This document shows, piece after piece, positions 7,464 through 14,976 of a stretch of 26,967 bases of DNA. The first letter of the stretch is position 1. Every line of letters begins with the position of its first letter. Made by a program: the position numbers and the translations under genes. This stretch comes from a virus: positions 1-26,967 of IMG/VR virus record IMGVR_UViG_3300025652_000436; one strand, written 5' to 3'. The notes under the pieces are model-generated. The model worked only from the letters and a program-made list of their open reading frames with translations. It ran no database searches and was not told the origin of the DNA.

Positions 7464-10217
7464 TTAGTTTCCTTCTAGGGCTGTGATGCGGTCAGTTAAT
7501 GCCGTAATTGTAGCTTGCTGTTCTTGGATTGAGGCAATCATTAAAGGGATAAGTTCAGTGTATCTCACTGAAAGATAATCCGTACCATCTTGCTCGGTGA
7601 TGTCCATTGCTTCAGGGACAACATTCTGTACGGACTGGGCTATTACCCCTACCTGTGGATCATTGCTTTCATCATTATTCCAAGTAAACTTTACAGGATC
7701 AATTTGCGCCAAATCTGCTACAGCGTTTGTATATCTTCCAGTAACAGTTTTTAATCTAGAATCGGAAACACTTGCCCAAGAAGTTCCATTAGCACTCAAC
7801 TGGACTCCATTGCTAACATTCATTACATAGGCTTTGGTATTGTATAGACCAAACCAAGCATTGTATGCTTGAGCATCTGTAAATTGTATACTAGCATCAT
7901 AAGCAGTAGCACCAGAACTCATGTTAATCTTTGGCGCACCGCCCCTACCTGTATCCGTGTCTCCGTTGTATGGGAGTTGCCAAGATTTACTTGTAGTGAC
8001 GTAGGCTAACCTAGGATTACCATCCCCATCCGACAGCACGATGTTGTTGCCTGCGGTGCGGATGTCCAAGCCGCCAGCGTTGCCTGTGTAACGACCAAGG
8101 ACGGTGTTTTTAGAACCTGTTGTAATGTAGTATCCTGCTTGTTCTCCAATAAGTGTATTATCTGCACCCGTAGTGTTACTATATCCTGCACTATACCCAA
8201 CCGCTGTGTTGCGGGATGCGGTGGTGTTGGATAATAAAGAATAACCACCAACTGCTATGTTTGTAGCTCCTGTTGTGTTTGCTTGTAGAGCAAATGTACC
8301 CACAGCCGTATTGTTAGATGCTGTGGTAGTAAGTTTTAATGCTCTAAAACCTAAAGCTGTGTTGTAAGAAGATGTGGTAAGTGAAAGCCCAGCCTCACCG
8401 CCAATACCTGTGTTGCCCGTACCAGTAGTATTACTATATACTGCCTGATACCCAACCGCTGTGTTGTTAGATGCGGTGGTGTTTGCAATAAGCGCTGAAG
8501 TACCCAACGCAGTATTCTGACCGCCAGTTGTATTAACTCGTAGCGAAGAAACACCCATTGCAACATTATCTGCCCCGCCAATATTTGTCAGAAGTGATGC
8601 GTAACCCACGGCTGAGTTATTGGAGCCAGTGTTAGCACTAAGGGCTAAAGTCCCAAAAGCGGAATTGGTAGTTCCAGTAATATTAGTTTGAAGAGTACCC
8701 TGACCAAAAGCACAATTGTTTGTACCTGTTGTATTTGCTTTTAATGCTTGATAACCAAAAGCGGTTGTTGGTGTGCCAGTAGTATTAGCATACCCAGCCT
8801 GATACCCAACAGCCGTGTTAGCGGATGCGGTGGTGTTTGCCTTTAAAGAATCCATACCGACAGATACGTTATAGCTACCAGTAGTATTAAGGTGTAAGGC
8901 CCTTTCACCAAGTGCTACGTTCTGTATGCCTGTTGTATTTGTATAGAATGAACGCCACCCAAGTGCCGAATTACTTACGCCTGTAGTAGTGCTGTATGCA
9001 GCCTGATACCCAACTGCGGTGTTTTCGGATGCGGTGGTGTTGGCACTAAGTGCTAAAGTACCCAATGCGACATTCGACCCACCAGTTGTAATTGCATCTC
9101 CTGCTTGACCACCAATGAGGGTGTTGCTTGTGCCAGTTGTAACTGATAGCCCTGCATTGTAGCCAACTGCTGTGTTGTTACTGTCTGTAGCAGTCGCAAA
9201 GTCTTGACTAGCCAATGCCGCATGACCCAAAGCAGTTGAATGATGACCGTTTCTGTCTGTAATTAAAGCCTGCTCCCCAAAGGCTGTATTATTACTTCCA
9301 GCTACTAAGTTAGCACCTGCAAAAGTGCCCATTAAAACGTTGCGAATACCTGTTGTCATATCAAGACCCGCTTGATAGCCCACTGCTACGTTTCGTGAAT
9401 TAGCTCCAGCATTTAATGTTTTTAATGATTGATAACCAATGGCTGTATTGTGACCATTAGCATCTTCAGTGCTAAGTGCTTCAAATCCAATAGCTACGTT
9501 ACCATCACCCGTAGTCAAAGCAGTACCAGCCTCATCACCAACGACCACGTTGTAATTACCGTCAGAGGCTATTGAGTTACCTGCGTTTACCCCTGCACGA
9601 AAGTTGGATGTACCTGCTGAAGCAGTGATAATATCTGCACCATCTGCAAAGGTTACGTCAGCCGCAAAGTTAGCTGCACCATCTACATCAATAATGTCTA
9701 GGTTAGATGTTCCATCTACATCTAGGTCGCCACCTACTGAAGCATCATCCGTAACCGTCAAATCGTCATCAACCAACAAGTCCACAACATTAAGCGTGGC
9801 AAAGGCATCAACTATCGCGGCACCAGAACCCGCGCCATCTGAGTAAACAGACTTGGTTTGACCCGCGGGAATTGTGACGTTAGCACCCGACCCTTGAGAA
9901 ATAATGATGTTCTGCGAACCGCTGGTGCTGTTCTGAATAAACCACATCTTGCTGACCGTGTTAGGACCAAGAGTAATGGTGCAGGCGCTGTCCAGCGTTC
10001 CTGTATACTTTAAAAACAGGGCGCGGCCCGGATCAGTGGCACCGTCCGCAATGGTGGTGGCGTGTGTGTCCGCGTTAGTCGTAATAGCCTCAGTGCCAAA
10101 AGCAAACGCTTCAGCAATAAGTTCTAAGTTTGTGTTAGTTGTATCGCCCCAAGAACCCGATTGTTCTCCAGAGCCAATCTCTTCTAAGCGAAGATCGTTT
10201 GTATATACGCTTGCCAT
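7464..10217 (-). CDS. Tail fibre with YadA-like repeats and C-terminal S74 chaperone domain
   Basis: This is a 917-aa protein with three visible parts. Residues 1-140 form an N-terminal domain (MASVYTNDLRLEEIGSG) of the type that attaches marine-phage fibres to the virion. After a short linker of hydrophobic/Asp repeats, residues about 223-715 contain roughly 29 copies of a 17-residue repeat (N-T-A-V-G-Y-x-A-x-x-x-x-T-T-G-x-x). These resemble the left-handed beta-roll of YadA-type trimeric adhesin heads, although those repeats are shorter. Residues about 815-917 match the peptidase S74/intramolecular chaperone: S818-D819 and the RLK motif, QIDPVKFTW, GVIAQSVQNVVPEA, and a final coiled coil (IQEQQATITALTDRITALE). 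In this family the domain trimerises the fibre and cuts itself off near the Ser-Asp. The likely role is host receptor recognition. Confidence 0.88.
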   Translation of the reverse strand: MASVYTNDLRLEEIGSGEQSGSWGDTTNTNLELIAEAFAFGTEAITTNADTHATTIADGATDPGRALFLKYTGTLDSACTITLGPNTVSKMWFIQNSTSGSQNIIISQGSGANVTIPAGQTKSVYSDGAGSGAAIVDAFATLNVVDLLVDDDLTVTDDASVGGDLDVDGTSNLDIIDVDGAANFAADVTFADGADIITASAGTSNFRAGVNAGNSIASDGNYNVVVGDEAGTALTTGDGNVAIGFEALSTEDANGHNTAIGYQSLKTLNAGANSRNVAVGYQAGLDMTTGIRNVLMGTFAGANLVAGSNNTAFGEQALITDRNGHHSTALGHAALASQDFATATDSNNTAVGYNAGLSVTTGTSNTLIGGQAGDAITTGGSNVALGTLALSANTTASENTAVGYQAAYSTTTGVSNSALGWRSFYTNTTGIQNVALGERALHLNTTGSYNVSVGMDSLKANTTASANTAVGYQAGYANTTGTPTTAFGYQALKANTTGTNNCAFGQGTLQTNITGTTNSAFGTLALSANTGSNNSAVGYASLLTNIGGADNVAMGVSSLRVNTTGGQNTALGTSALIANTTASNNTAVGYQAVYSNTTGTGNTGIGGEAGLSLTTSSYNTALGFRALKLTTTASNNTAVGTFALQANTTGATNIAVGGYSLLSNTTASRNTAVGYSAGYSNTTGADNTLIGEQAGYYITTGSKNTVLGRYTGNAGGLDIRTAGNNIVLSDGDGNPRLAYVTTSKSWQLPYNGDTDTGRGGAPKINMSSGATAYDASIQFTDAQAYNAWFGLYNTKAYVMNVSNGVQLSANGTSWASVSDSRLKTVTGRYTNAVADLAQIDPVKFTWNNDESNDPQVGVIAQSVQNVVPEAMDITEQDGTDYLSVRYTELIPLMIASIQEQQATITALTDRITALEGN
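8058..9551 (-). repeat. 51-bp (17-residue) repeat array of the tail fibre
   Basis: Asn anchors of the NxAxG motif fall at residues 276, 293, 310, 348, 365, 382, 399, 416, 433, 450, 467, 501, 518, 534, 551 and on to 704. Spacing is almost invariably 17 residues. At DNA level some copies are nearly identical: a plus-strand GATGCGGTGGTGTT core recurs near 8215, 8471, 8825 and 9027. This similarity would favour unequal recombination and change in fibre length. Confidence 0.9.
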
Positions 10218-10226
10218 GTTGTTATC

Positions 10227-10739
10227 CTATGCTGCGAGGCCATGCTCAATCTCAACCCAATCAGGTGTTTGAGCAACCGTGATGTTTGTAAAGTTAGACG
10301 TTTGAGCAACCGTGATGTTTGTAAAGTTAGACGTTTGAGAGGGAATTATGTTACTCCAAGCAGACCTTAACTCGCCTATTTGACCCGTAGCACTAACTCC
10401 AGTAACCTCAACGTTTGCGGCTCCTACAATGGTTGTAGTGCCTATGGCAGAAGTCATTTGAACTTCTGTGTTTGTTGTAAAAAAGCTGCCTAACGCCGAG
10501 GTGCCCGCAACGCCCGTTACAGAAACGTTGGCCTCACCAACCACCGTTACAGAGCCAACTGCTGCCGTTCCAACTAAGGAACCTACAAACCCAAAGGCGT
10601 CTCCCGAGACGTTAACAGTCTGACTGTTAACAGAAGCGGTCGCAGTTAATGGAAAGGCAACGTTGGTATTCCAAGTACCCGTGTTCCATCCTTGTATGGA
10701 GCTATTCCACCCCTGAAAGGCTGCAACCGGATCAGCCAT
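10227..10739 (-). CDS. Beta-rich Val/Thr-rich probable virion protein
   Basis: This 170-aa protein overlaps the upstream stop in a TAATG junction and ends 9 bases before the fibre start. The N-terminus is Trp-rich (FQGWNSSIQGWNTGTWN), echoing GWNAGTWGRGTWNS in the 703-aa tail protein. The middle has repeated strand motifs (TVVGEANVSVTGVAGTSALG, TTIVGAANVEVTGVSATGQIG). The C-terminus holds two exact copies of SNFTNITVAQT. Such beta-repeat proteins next to fibres are often minor tail or decoration proteins. Function unknown. Confidence 0.75.
   Translation of the reverse strand: MADPVAAFQGWNSSIQGWNTGTWNTNVAFPLTATASVNSQTVNVSGDAFGFVGSLVGTAAVGSVTVVGEANVSVTGVAGTSALGSFFTTNTEVQMTSAIGTTTIVGAANVEVTGVSATGQIGELRSAWSNIIPSQTSNFTNITVAQTSNFTNITVAQTPDWVEIEHGLAA
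10267..10332 (-). repeat. Exact 33-bp tandem duplication
   Basis: Bases 10267-10299 and 10300-10332 are identical, and the first 7 bases of a third copy follow. The unit encodes SNFTNITVAQT near the C-terminus of the 170-aa protein. Perfect identity, including third codon positions, indicates a very recent in-frame duplication. Confidence 0.95.
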
Positions 10740-11173
10740 TAGGCTATCCGAATAATCGCGTTAGAAGCATCAGCCGTGGGAAACACAATCGTAAAGTCGC
10801 CAGAACTAGCCGCCTTATCCGCGCCAAAATCTAGAACACAAACCGTCGGATCACCGGATGCCGCCTCGTTAAAGATTAACGCGCCCCGCACTCCCGAAAT
10901 AGTAACCGTAGAAAACACCTCGTCAGCAAAATCTGTAAACGCCGTGGTGCTACTTGACGTAGGTGTTACACTGGTAAGAAAGTTTCCCTTCGCGGTGTAA
11001 TTTGTACCACTGATTTCGTTGCTAGAAGTGTACGCGGTTGTTGCCGCGGTAAAACTGGCGCTGTTATCATACAAGGCCAGTTTAAATTGGTCGCTTGCTG
11101 CCGTGAAGTTGTGTACGCCCTTCATCAGTTCTACTTTGAACGACGTGCATAGAAAGTTTCCACTGAAAGCCAT
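10739..11173 (-). CDS. Beta-sandwich-like probable virion protein
   Basis: This 144-aa protein starts directly after the previous TAG. It is Ser/Thr/Ala-rich with alternating hydrophobic residues (FKLALYDNSASFTAATTAY, FADEVFSTVTISGVRGALIFNE), consistent with a beta-sandwich. No signal peptide is evident. Its place between the adaptor and fibre genes supports a virion role. I recall similar proteins in marine phage genomes, all unnamed. Confidence 0.75.
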   Translation of the reverse strand: MAFSGNFLCTSFKVELMKGVHNFTAASDQFKLALYDNSASFTAATTAYTSSNEISGTNYTAKGNFLTSVTPTSSSTTAFTDFADEVFSTVTISGVRGALIFNEAASGDPTVCVLDFGADKAASSGDFTIVFPTADASNAIIRIA

Positions 11174-11473
11174 CTACATTTTCCTTATATATTCGGCCAA
11201 CTTGGGCTGACCCGCATCTTTTATTGCATTATATACCGTAGTACGGTCACTTTGGATAGCCTGTTTCATATACACCGAAATTATCTTCTCCATCTCGGAG
11301 CGATACGCGCGGGCCTGATCCCGTATGGCAGGAGGAGCGTTGTCGGAAACACCAATTATCTTGTTTACGCAACGCAACGCAGTTTCTTCCGGTGTAAAAC
11401 CACGGTTATCCGTAGTCTCAACACCAACCTTAAAATCATTAGACATGGACACGCCAAAGGACATATTGTTCAT
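11174..11473 (-). CDS. Small helical conserved hypothetical protein
   Basis: This 99-aa protein is coupled to the upstream gene by an ATGA overlap. After a polar N-terminus it appears fully helical (TPEETALRCVNKIIGV, IRDQARAYRSEMEKIISVYM, YNAIKDAGQPKLAEYIRKM). No membrane segment or catalytic motif is visible. Its soluble helical character among beta-rich structural genes suggests an assembly factor or connector component, but nothing in the sequence decides this. Confidence 0.75.
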   Translation of the reverse strand: MNNMSFGVSMSNDFKVGVETTDNRGFTPEETALRCVNKIIGVSDNAPPAIRDQARAYRSEMEKIISVYMKQAIQSDRTTVYNAIKDAGQPKLAEYIRKM

Positions 11474-12327
11474 TGTTTCGGCCTCACAACAGGTCCAGTA
11501 CGGTATTCATCTGTAACTTCTTTAGCTTCTCCCAGCATCTTCAGTCCCATGATGGCCTCTCCAAACCGTTTTTCATACAACGCTTCCATATCCTGTTCAC
11601 CCTTCATAAAGATGTAGGCTTCCATCAACGAGCCGTACAGCATGGCAATCTCAGCGTTGTCACTGAGCCACGAAACAGTGGTATCCGCTCCAATAGCTGC
11701 AATTACTGCGGTAGCCCCCGTGTCACTTCCGGTAATCGTCTCTCCAACAACATAATCTCCACTTGGAATCACAACAGTCAGCGTTGTGGAAGACGGTACA
11801 GAGTTAACTCCGCTAGATTGACCGCTAGTCGATCCAGTAATTGTATCCGCCGCGGTAAAAGTGCCCACAACACTGGTTAACGTTAGCGTAAAGGCGCTCT
11901 GCGTTAAACTTAACGGACGATAGAAGTAGTGTAGCTCAACATTGTAACCGCTGTCGGGTGTTGGAGCTAAGATGAAGTTTTGCAAGTCGTACTGCGCATA
12001 ATACCGAGGAGGTCCCGTAACCGCAGCATTCGGGGTAAACGATTGAACAAAGTCAGAGTTTTTAAAGTCTAAAAATATCTGTTGAGTACTGTCACTGGTA
12101 AATGACAAAGAAAATGGAGCTAAAAAATCGTCAGGAGCATTTAAATACTTGTTTCCCGCGGTCAAGGTTCCCGCGGAGTTCTTTTGAAACAGGCTTAACT
12201 GGACGTTTTTTAAGATTCGCTCCTCCGTATTTTTAATAAAAATAGGAAGATTCTTAATAAACGTTGTCTCGTCGTTTTCAGTGTAATCCTGTATCGCTGT
12301 TTTAAGCGTTGTGTATGTGTAGCTCAT
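11470..12327 (-). CDS. Phage tail adaptor-like (head-tail connector) protein with beta insertion
   Basis: This 285-aa protein overlaps its upstream neighbour by ATGA. The N-terminal helical part (YTTLKTAIQDYTENDETTF, FIKNTEERILKNVQLSLF) followed by beta segments (PRYYAQYDLQNFILAPTPDSGYNVELHYFYRPL) and a C-terminal helix rich in E/A (DNAEIAMLYGSLMEAYIFMK) is the architecture of phage adaptor proteins of the T7 gp11 or tail-tubular-A type that join portal to tail. Residues about 145-215 are a Thr/Gly/Val-rich beta insertion (FTAADTITGSTSGQSSG, YVVGETITGSDTGATAV) made of two similar halves, splitting the core before TVSWLSDNAE. The adaptor assignment is by remembered resemblance. Confidence 0.65.
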   Translation of the reverse strand: MSYTYTTLKTAIQDYTENDETTFIKNLPIFIKNTEERILKNVQLSLFQKNSAGTLTAGNKYLNAPDDFLAPFSLSFTSDSTQQIFLDFKNSDFVQSFTPNAAVTGPPRYYAQYDLQNFILAPTPDSGYNVELHYFYRPLSLTQSAFTLTLTSVVGTFTAADTITGSTSGQSSGVNSVPSSTTLTVVIPSGDYVVGETITGSDTGATAVIAAIGADTTVSWLSDNAEIAMLYGSLMEAYIFMKGEQDMEALYEKRFGEAIMGLKMLGEAKEVTDEYRTGPVVRPKQ

Positions 12328-12680
12328 GTTGTCACCGTGACCTCGCCTACCGAGCCTTCTAAAGCTACAGTGTTGTTTATTTCAGTTGGAAGTTCCGCGG
12401 TTCCCGACGTAGACCAGTTTCCGTTTCCTAAATAAATAATTCCGTTGGTAGTTTTAACCATAAAAGGCGTGTTTGTATCAGGACTTTGAGGACGCGCATC
12501 TTTTAAAGCCTGTGGATCAGAAACTTCTCTAAATGGTCCTAGTTGAGGTTGCTTGGCTTCCCACTCGTCCCTGCCAACTAACAAGCCGTTCCACTCTTTT
12601 CGCATGTCTTTATACCGATACCGAAAACCGGATCGGTCAGAAATTGCAAAAGCGTTTTTTCCACTTGCAAATTGAGACAT
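12324..12680 (-). CDS. Conserved small structural-cluster protein
   Basis: This 118-aa protein starts at a TGATG junction with the connector-like gene and ends in an ATGA overlap with the adaptor-like gene. The N-terminus (FAISDRSGFRYRYKDMRKEW, then NGLLVGRDEWEAKQPQL) is basic and aromatic and resembles a small protein I associate with marine podoviruses. The C-terminus ends GSVGEVTVTT, shared with the 103-aa protein at 4806-5117. The tight coupling between two connector candidates suggests a role at the head-tail interface. Function unknown. Confidence 0.75.
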   Translation of the reverse strand: MSQFASGKNAFAISDRSGFRYRYKDMRKEWNGLLVGRDEWEAKQPQLGPFREVSDPQALKDARPQSPDTNTPFMVKTTNGIIYLGNGNWSTSGTAELPTEINNTVALEGSVGEVTVTT

Positions 12681-13348
12681 CAGCCCGTCCTATAGTACTG
12701 ATACTGCGGAACCACGTTAAACGAAGCCCTGTCACGGTCTTCCGTCATAGCGCGTTCAAACTCTTCCTCATACATGGCTTTCAATAGTTGTACGCGCTGC
12801 GGGGCTCGTTTTACCGAGATATAATAAGCCAAACCCGCGGCCAAACAGGGGTAGAACCTAAACGGCATGTCCAGAGTATTGATATACGTGTCCGCGTCAT
12901 CCATACGCGTGAGTGCATTATAATACACAATATCGGTGTTGTTATCTGGTGCAGGCCAAAGTTTAAAACTGGGCGTAACCTGACGATCCAAGAAGAATTG
13001 ATTGGGTCTGCCTTTTGTATCCTTATTCGGGATGTTCAAGTACTCTTCGCGGCTTAGTCTTGATAAAGCGTAATCTGTTCCGTCGCGTTGAACTACAACA
13101 GACAATATGTCAATTATATCAGCATCAAGAGCATAGACTCCCGTGCCATCCACCATCGTGACAGTGCGTTGAGCAATCGTCCACTGGTTTAATCCACGGT
13201 TTGCCCACTCAGCCAACATAAGATTTAACGAGCGTTTTGCTGTCTTTAAATCATACCCCGTTCGTACTTCTAAGCCGCAACGCTCAAAAGCTTCTTCAAT
13301 GTATTCATCTACATCAAGTTCAAAATCTACGCTGTTAGATACGGCCAT
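12680..13348 (-). CDS. Head-tail connector / P22 gp4-like tail accessory candidate
   Basis: The chosen ATG at 13348 (MAVSNSVDFELDV) lies just after the upstream stop and has GAGGA 5 bases ahead. The frame runs nine codons further upstream inside the previous gene, which is less likely. The product is 222 aa: an N-terminal helical bundle (VDEYIEEAFERCGLEVRTGY, LKTAKRSLNLMLAEWANRG), beta strands (RTVTMVDGTGVYAL), and C-terminal helices (LAAGLAYYISVKRAPQRVQL, LKAMYEEEFERAMTEDRDR). This layout, and a conserved 'WANRGLNQW', fit the P22 gp4-like family of tail accessory factors that bind below the portal. Homology is by recall. Confidence 0.65.
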   Translation of the reverse strand: MAVSNSVDFELDVDEYIEEAFERCGLEVRTGYDLKTAKRSLNLMLAEWANRGLNQWTIAQRTVTMVDGTGVYALDADIIDILSVVVQRDGTDYALSRLSREEYLNIPNKDTKGRPNQFFLDRQVTPSFKLWPAPDNNTDIVYYNALTRMDDADTYINTLDMPFRFYPCLAAGLAYYISVKRAPQRVQLLKAMYEEEFERAMTEDRDRASFNVVPQYQYYRTG

Positions 13349-13349
13349 C

Positions 13350-14024
13350 TTAATCCTCGCTGTAAATGTTATCAAATATTTGAGTTACATCTAACGTATA
13401 GTCTAAATCAGATTTAGAGTAATGTACATGCTGCGAAGGTTTGAAGTCCGGTGCGCCCTGACCTGTCTCAAACCAAGCTGGATGCGTTACCCTAACGCGG
13501 TTGTTTGGCAAAGCCACGATATTGCCCGTCCACTTATCCGCATTTAGTAATTGCATGACATGAGCCTGCTTGTGTTGAGCCGGATCATCCGCAATATCCG
13601 TATCAGTGTAATCCACAGTAAACATATACTTGGCAGGAAAGAACTCGCCGCCAATCTTTGCCATCCAAGGACAAGGTGTGGCCCTGTCCAAAACATACAC
13701 TGCGTGAGTGTGAGAAGGGCAATCCCACGGTTGAGCCTCGTGTACAGCCATAGGTTGCGGCCAATCTTCTAAAGGTTCGTCAGCAACCAAAGCTGTTATA
13801 GGCATTCTAGCCCACATTGCGCCGCCGTGAACATTATCCCCGCCCTCCTCGTCTACCTCACAACCTGTAAAGATAAGTTGAAAGCTTAAACAACGATTAG
13901 GCATAGTGGTTACGGCAATAGCCATAGCGTGTAGAAACTCGCCGTGATAACGTTCGTGATTAACGGTGTACTCACGGCGAACCCAACACTTAAAGTGCGG
14001 TATGTTACTTTGTAAAAACGGCAT
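13350..14024 (-). CDS. Conserved hypothetical phage protein
   Basis: This 224-aa protein has an ATG followed by PFLQSNIPHFKCWVRREYTV. It is soluble and rich in aromatic residues and His (HERYHGEFLHAMAIAV, HTHAVYVLDRATPCPWMAK, HKQAHVMQLLNADKWTGN), with no obvious fold signature. His and Asp clusters could bind metal, but no known enzyme motif is recognised. It sits between the basic mini-protein cluster and the connector genes. I have no functional assignment. Confidence 0.75.
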   Translation of the reverse strand: MPFLQSNIPHFKCWVRREYTVNHERYHGEFLHAMAIAVTTMPNRCLSFQLIFTGCEVDEEGGDNVHGGAMWARMPITALVADEPLEDWPQPMAVHEAQPWDCPSHTHAVYVLDRATPCPWMAKIGGEFFPAKYMFTVDYTDTDIADDPAQHKQAHVMQLLNADKWTGNIVALPNNRVRVTHPAWFETGQGAPDFKPSQHVHYSKSDLDYTLDVTQIFDNIYSED

Positions 14025-14030
14025 TAAAGT

Positions 14031-14201
14031 TTACTTTTTCTTTACCGCGCCGCCCTTGGCGTAACCTTTTTTCTTCATCATAGGACCGCCGTTCTTGCGT
14101 TTAACTGCGCCACCCATTTTCATCTTCTTTACCGCGCCGCCCGCTTTCATCTTCTTAGCAGCGCCGCCCTTGGCGTAACCCTTTTTCTTCATCATAGCCA
14201 T
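14031..14201 (-). CDS. 56-aa Lys/Gly repeat mini-protein
   Basis: ATG at 14201 is preceded by AAGGA at 7-8 bases and the frame ends in TAA at 14031. The protein has 19 Lys and 1 Arg and no Asp or Glu. It consists of repeated motifs: MMKKKGYAKGGA occurs near both ends, with KAGGAVKK and KMGGAVKR between. The two end copies are nearly identical at DNA level (near 14044-14081 and 14159-14196). It lies between the 122-aa basic protein and the 224-aa hypothetical with short gaps. The charge suggests binding to DNA, RNA or the inner capsid, but no function is known to me. Its G-G-A-V motif recurs in larger virion proteins of this phage. Confidence 0.8.
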   Translation of the reverse strand: MAMMKKKGYAKGGAAKKMKAGGAVKKMKMGGAVKRKNGGPMMKKKGYAKGGAVKKK

Positions 14202-14212
14202 TTTAATATCCT

Positions 14213-14581
14213 TTATGTGCTAACTGAACCAGTTGTACGTTTTCTTTTACCAGACATTACTCTTCCGCATCCACGGGCAACCACTCCTTTTTTGTTGGGC
14301 GGCGGCGCTTTTCTTTTCGCTTTGATTTCGCCCCCAAGGAACGCATATTTAACTTCAGCGGCTTTGGTGTTTTTGACGTTGGTTTTACCTTTAGAGCCTT
14401 CTCGTTTTTTCTTCTGAGCTGTTGAAGCTCTTTCTGATTGGGAAAGAGAAGCCGCCTTAGATCGCGGAAGACATCGGTCAGGGTTCTTCTTATCTTTAGA
14501 AGTGCCGCACTTACCTTTAATTTTTCCATCGGTTCCAATTCTAACCCAATCCTGTTTTACCCAATCCTTTAAAGCACCCAT
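14213..14581 (-). CDS. Basic Lys-rich Cys-containing small protein
   Basis: This 122-aa protein starts in a TAATG overlap with the upstream basic gene. Visible segments are KDWVKQDWVRIGTDGKIKG, then CGTSKDKKNPDRCLPRSKA, a Lys/Ser-rich middle, and a C-terminus with KKGVVARGCGRVMSGKRKR. The DRCLP-SKA-xSLS arrangement resembles a family of small basic proteins I recall from marine phages and large DNA viruses. A possible role is nucleic-acid binding or DNA condensation in the head, inferred from charge. The last residues are GSVST. Confidence 0.75.
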   Translation of the reverse strand: MGALKDWVKQDWVRIGTDGKIKGKCGTSKDKKNPDRCLPRSKAASLSQSERASTAQKKKREGSKGKTNVKNTKAAEVKYAFLGGEIKAKRKAPPPNKKGVVARGCGRVMSGKRKRTTGSVST

Positions 14582-14775
14582 TATGCTGACGCCTTCTTCT
14601 TACCCTTGGCTCCTTTGGCATAGTTCGGGTCTTTGCAATACTTGGATGCCGCCATGTTAGCGTAAGCGGAAGGATAAGTATCAAAAGTTCTTTGAGCCCA
14701 CGCCTTACCCGCAGGGCAAATCTTGCTACCCTTGGATTTCTTGGACGCACCCTTGGACTTACGTGAGTATGCCAT
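14581..14775 (-). CDS. Basic small protein of the Lys/Cys-rich cluster
   Basis: This 64-aa protein has an N-terminus of Lys/Ser repeats (SRKSKGASKKSKGSK), a central part CPAGKAWAQRTFDTYPSAYA with a later SKYCKDPNYAKG, and a Lys tail (AKGKKKASA). Two Cys about 30 residues apart and the aromatic middle suggest a small fold, perhaps Cys-stabilised. It shares the 'YAKG' motif with the 56-aa neighbour. Role unknown; basic charge suggests nucleic-acid contact. Confidence 0.75.
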   Translation of the reverse strand: MAYSRKSKGASKKSKGSKICPAGKAWAQRTFDTYPSAYANMAASKYCKDPNYAKGAKGKKKASA

Positions 14776-14789
14776 TAACCGTTGCCCCT

Positions 14790-14975
14790 TTAATCGTAGT
14801 ACGTAGCTAGTTCTTGTATTCTAGCTGTGTTATTTTCAACAACTTTAAGTAGTGCCTCGGTATCCGCATAAAGTAGTGCCGTTAAAGTGTGTAATTCAAA
14901 CAATGTAACGCCCATCCACCCCAAATAAGCTAAAAAAGCCGCGCCACATAAACCTGAAAAAACATCGCGCTTCAT
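14790..14975 (-). CDS. Single-span membrane mini-protein
   Basis: This 61-aa protein starts one base after the upstream TGA. Residues about 8-33 are hydrophobic (GLCGAAFLAYLGWMGVTLFE), followed by an amphipathic helix (EALLKVVENNTARIQELATYYD). It is embedded in the basic-protein cluster, which is odd company for a membrane protein. It could be a regulator of the holin, a spanin-like partner, or a protein acting at the host membrane during entry. The sequence does not distinguish these. Confidence 0.7.
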   Translation of the reverse strand: MKRDVFSGLCGAAFLAYLGWMGVTLFELHTLTALLYADTEALLKVVENNTARIQELATYYD

Positions 14976-14976
14976 G

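Noticed and set aside
7464-10217. Diversity-generating retroelement target in the tail fibre
   Set aside because: No reverse transcriptase or template repeat is present, and the repeats are distributed along the protein instead of being concentrated in a terminal variable region.
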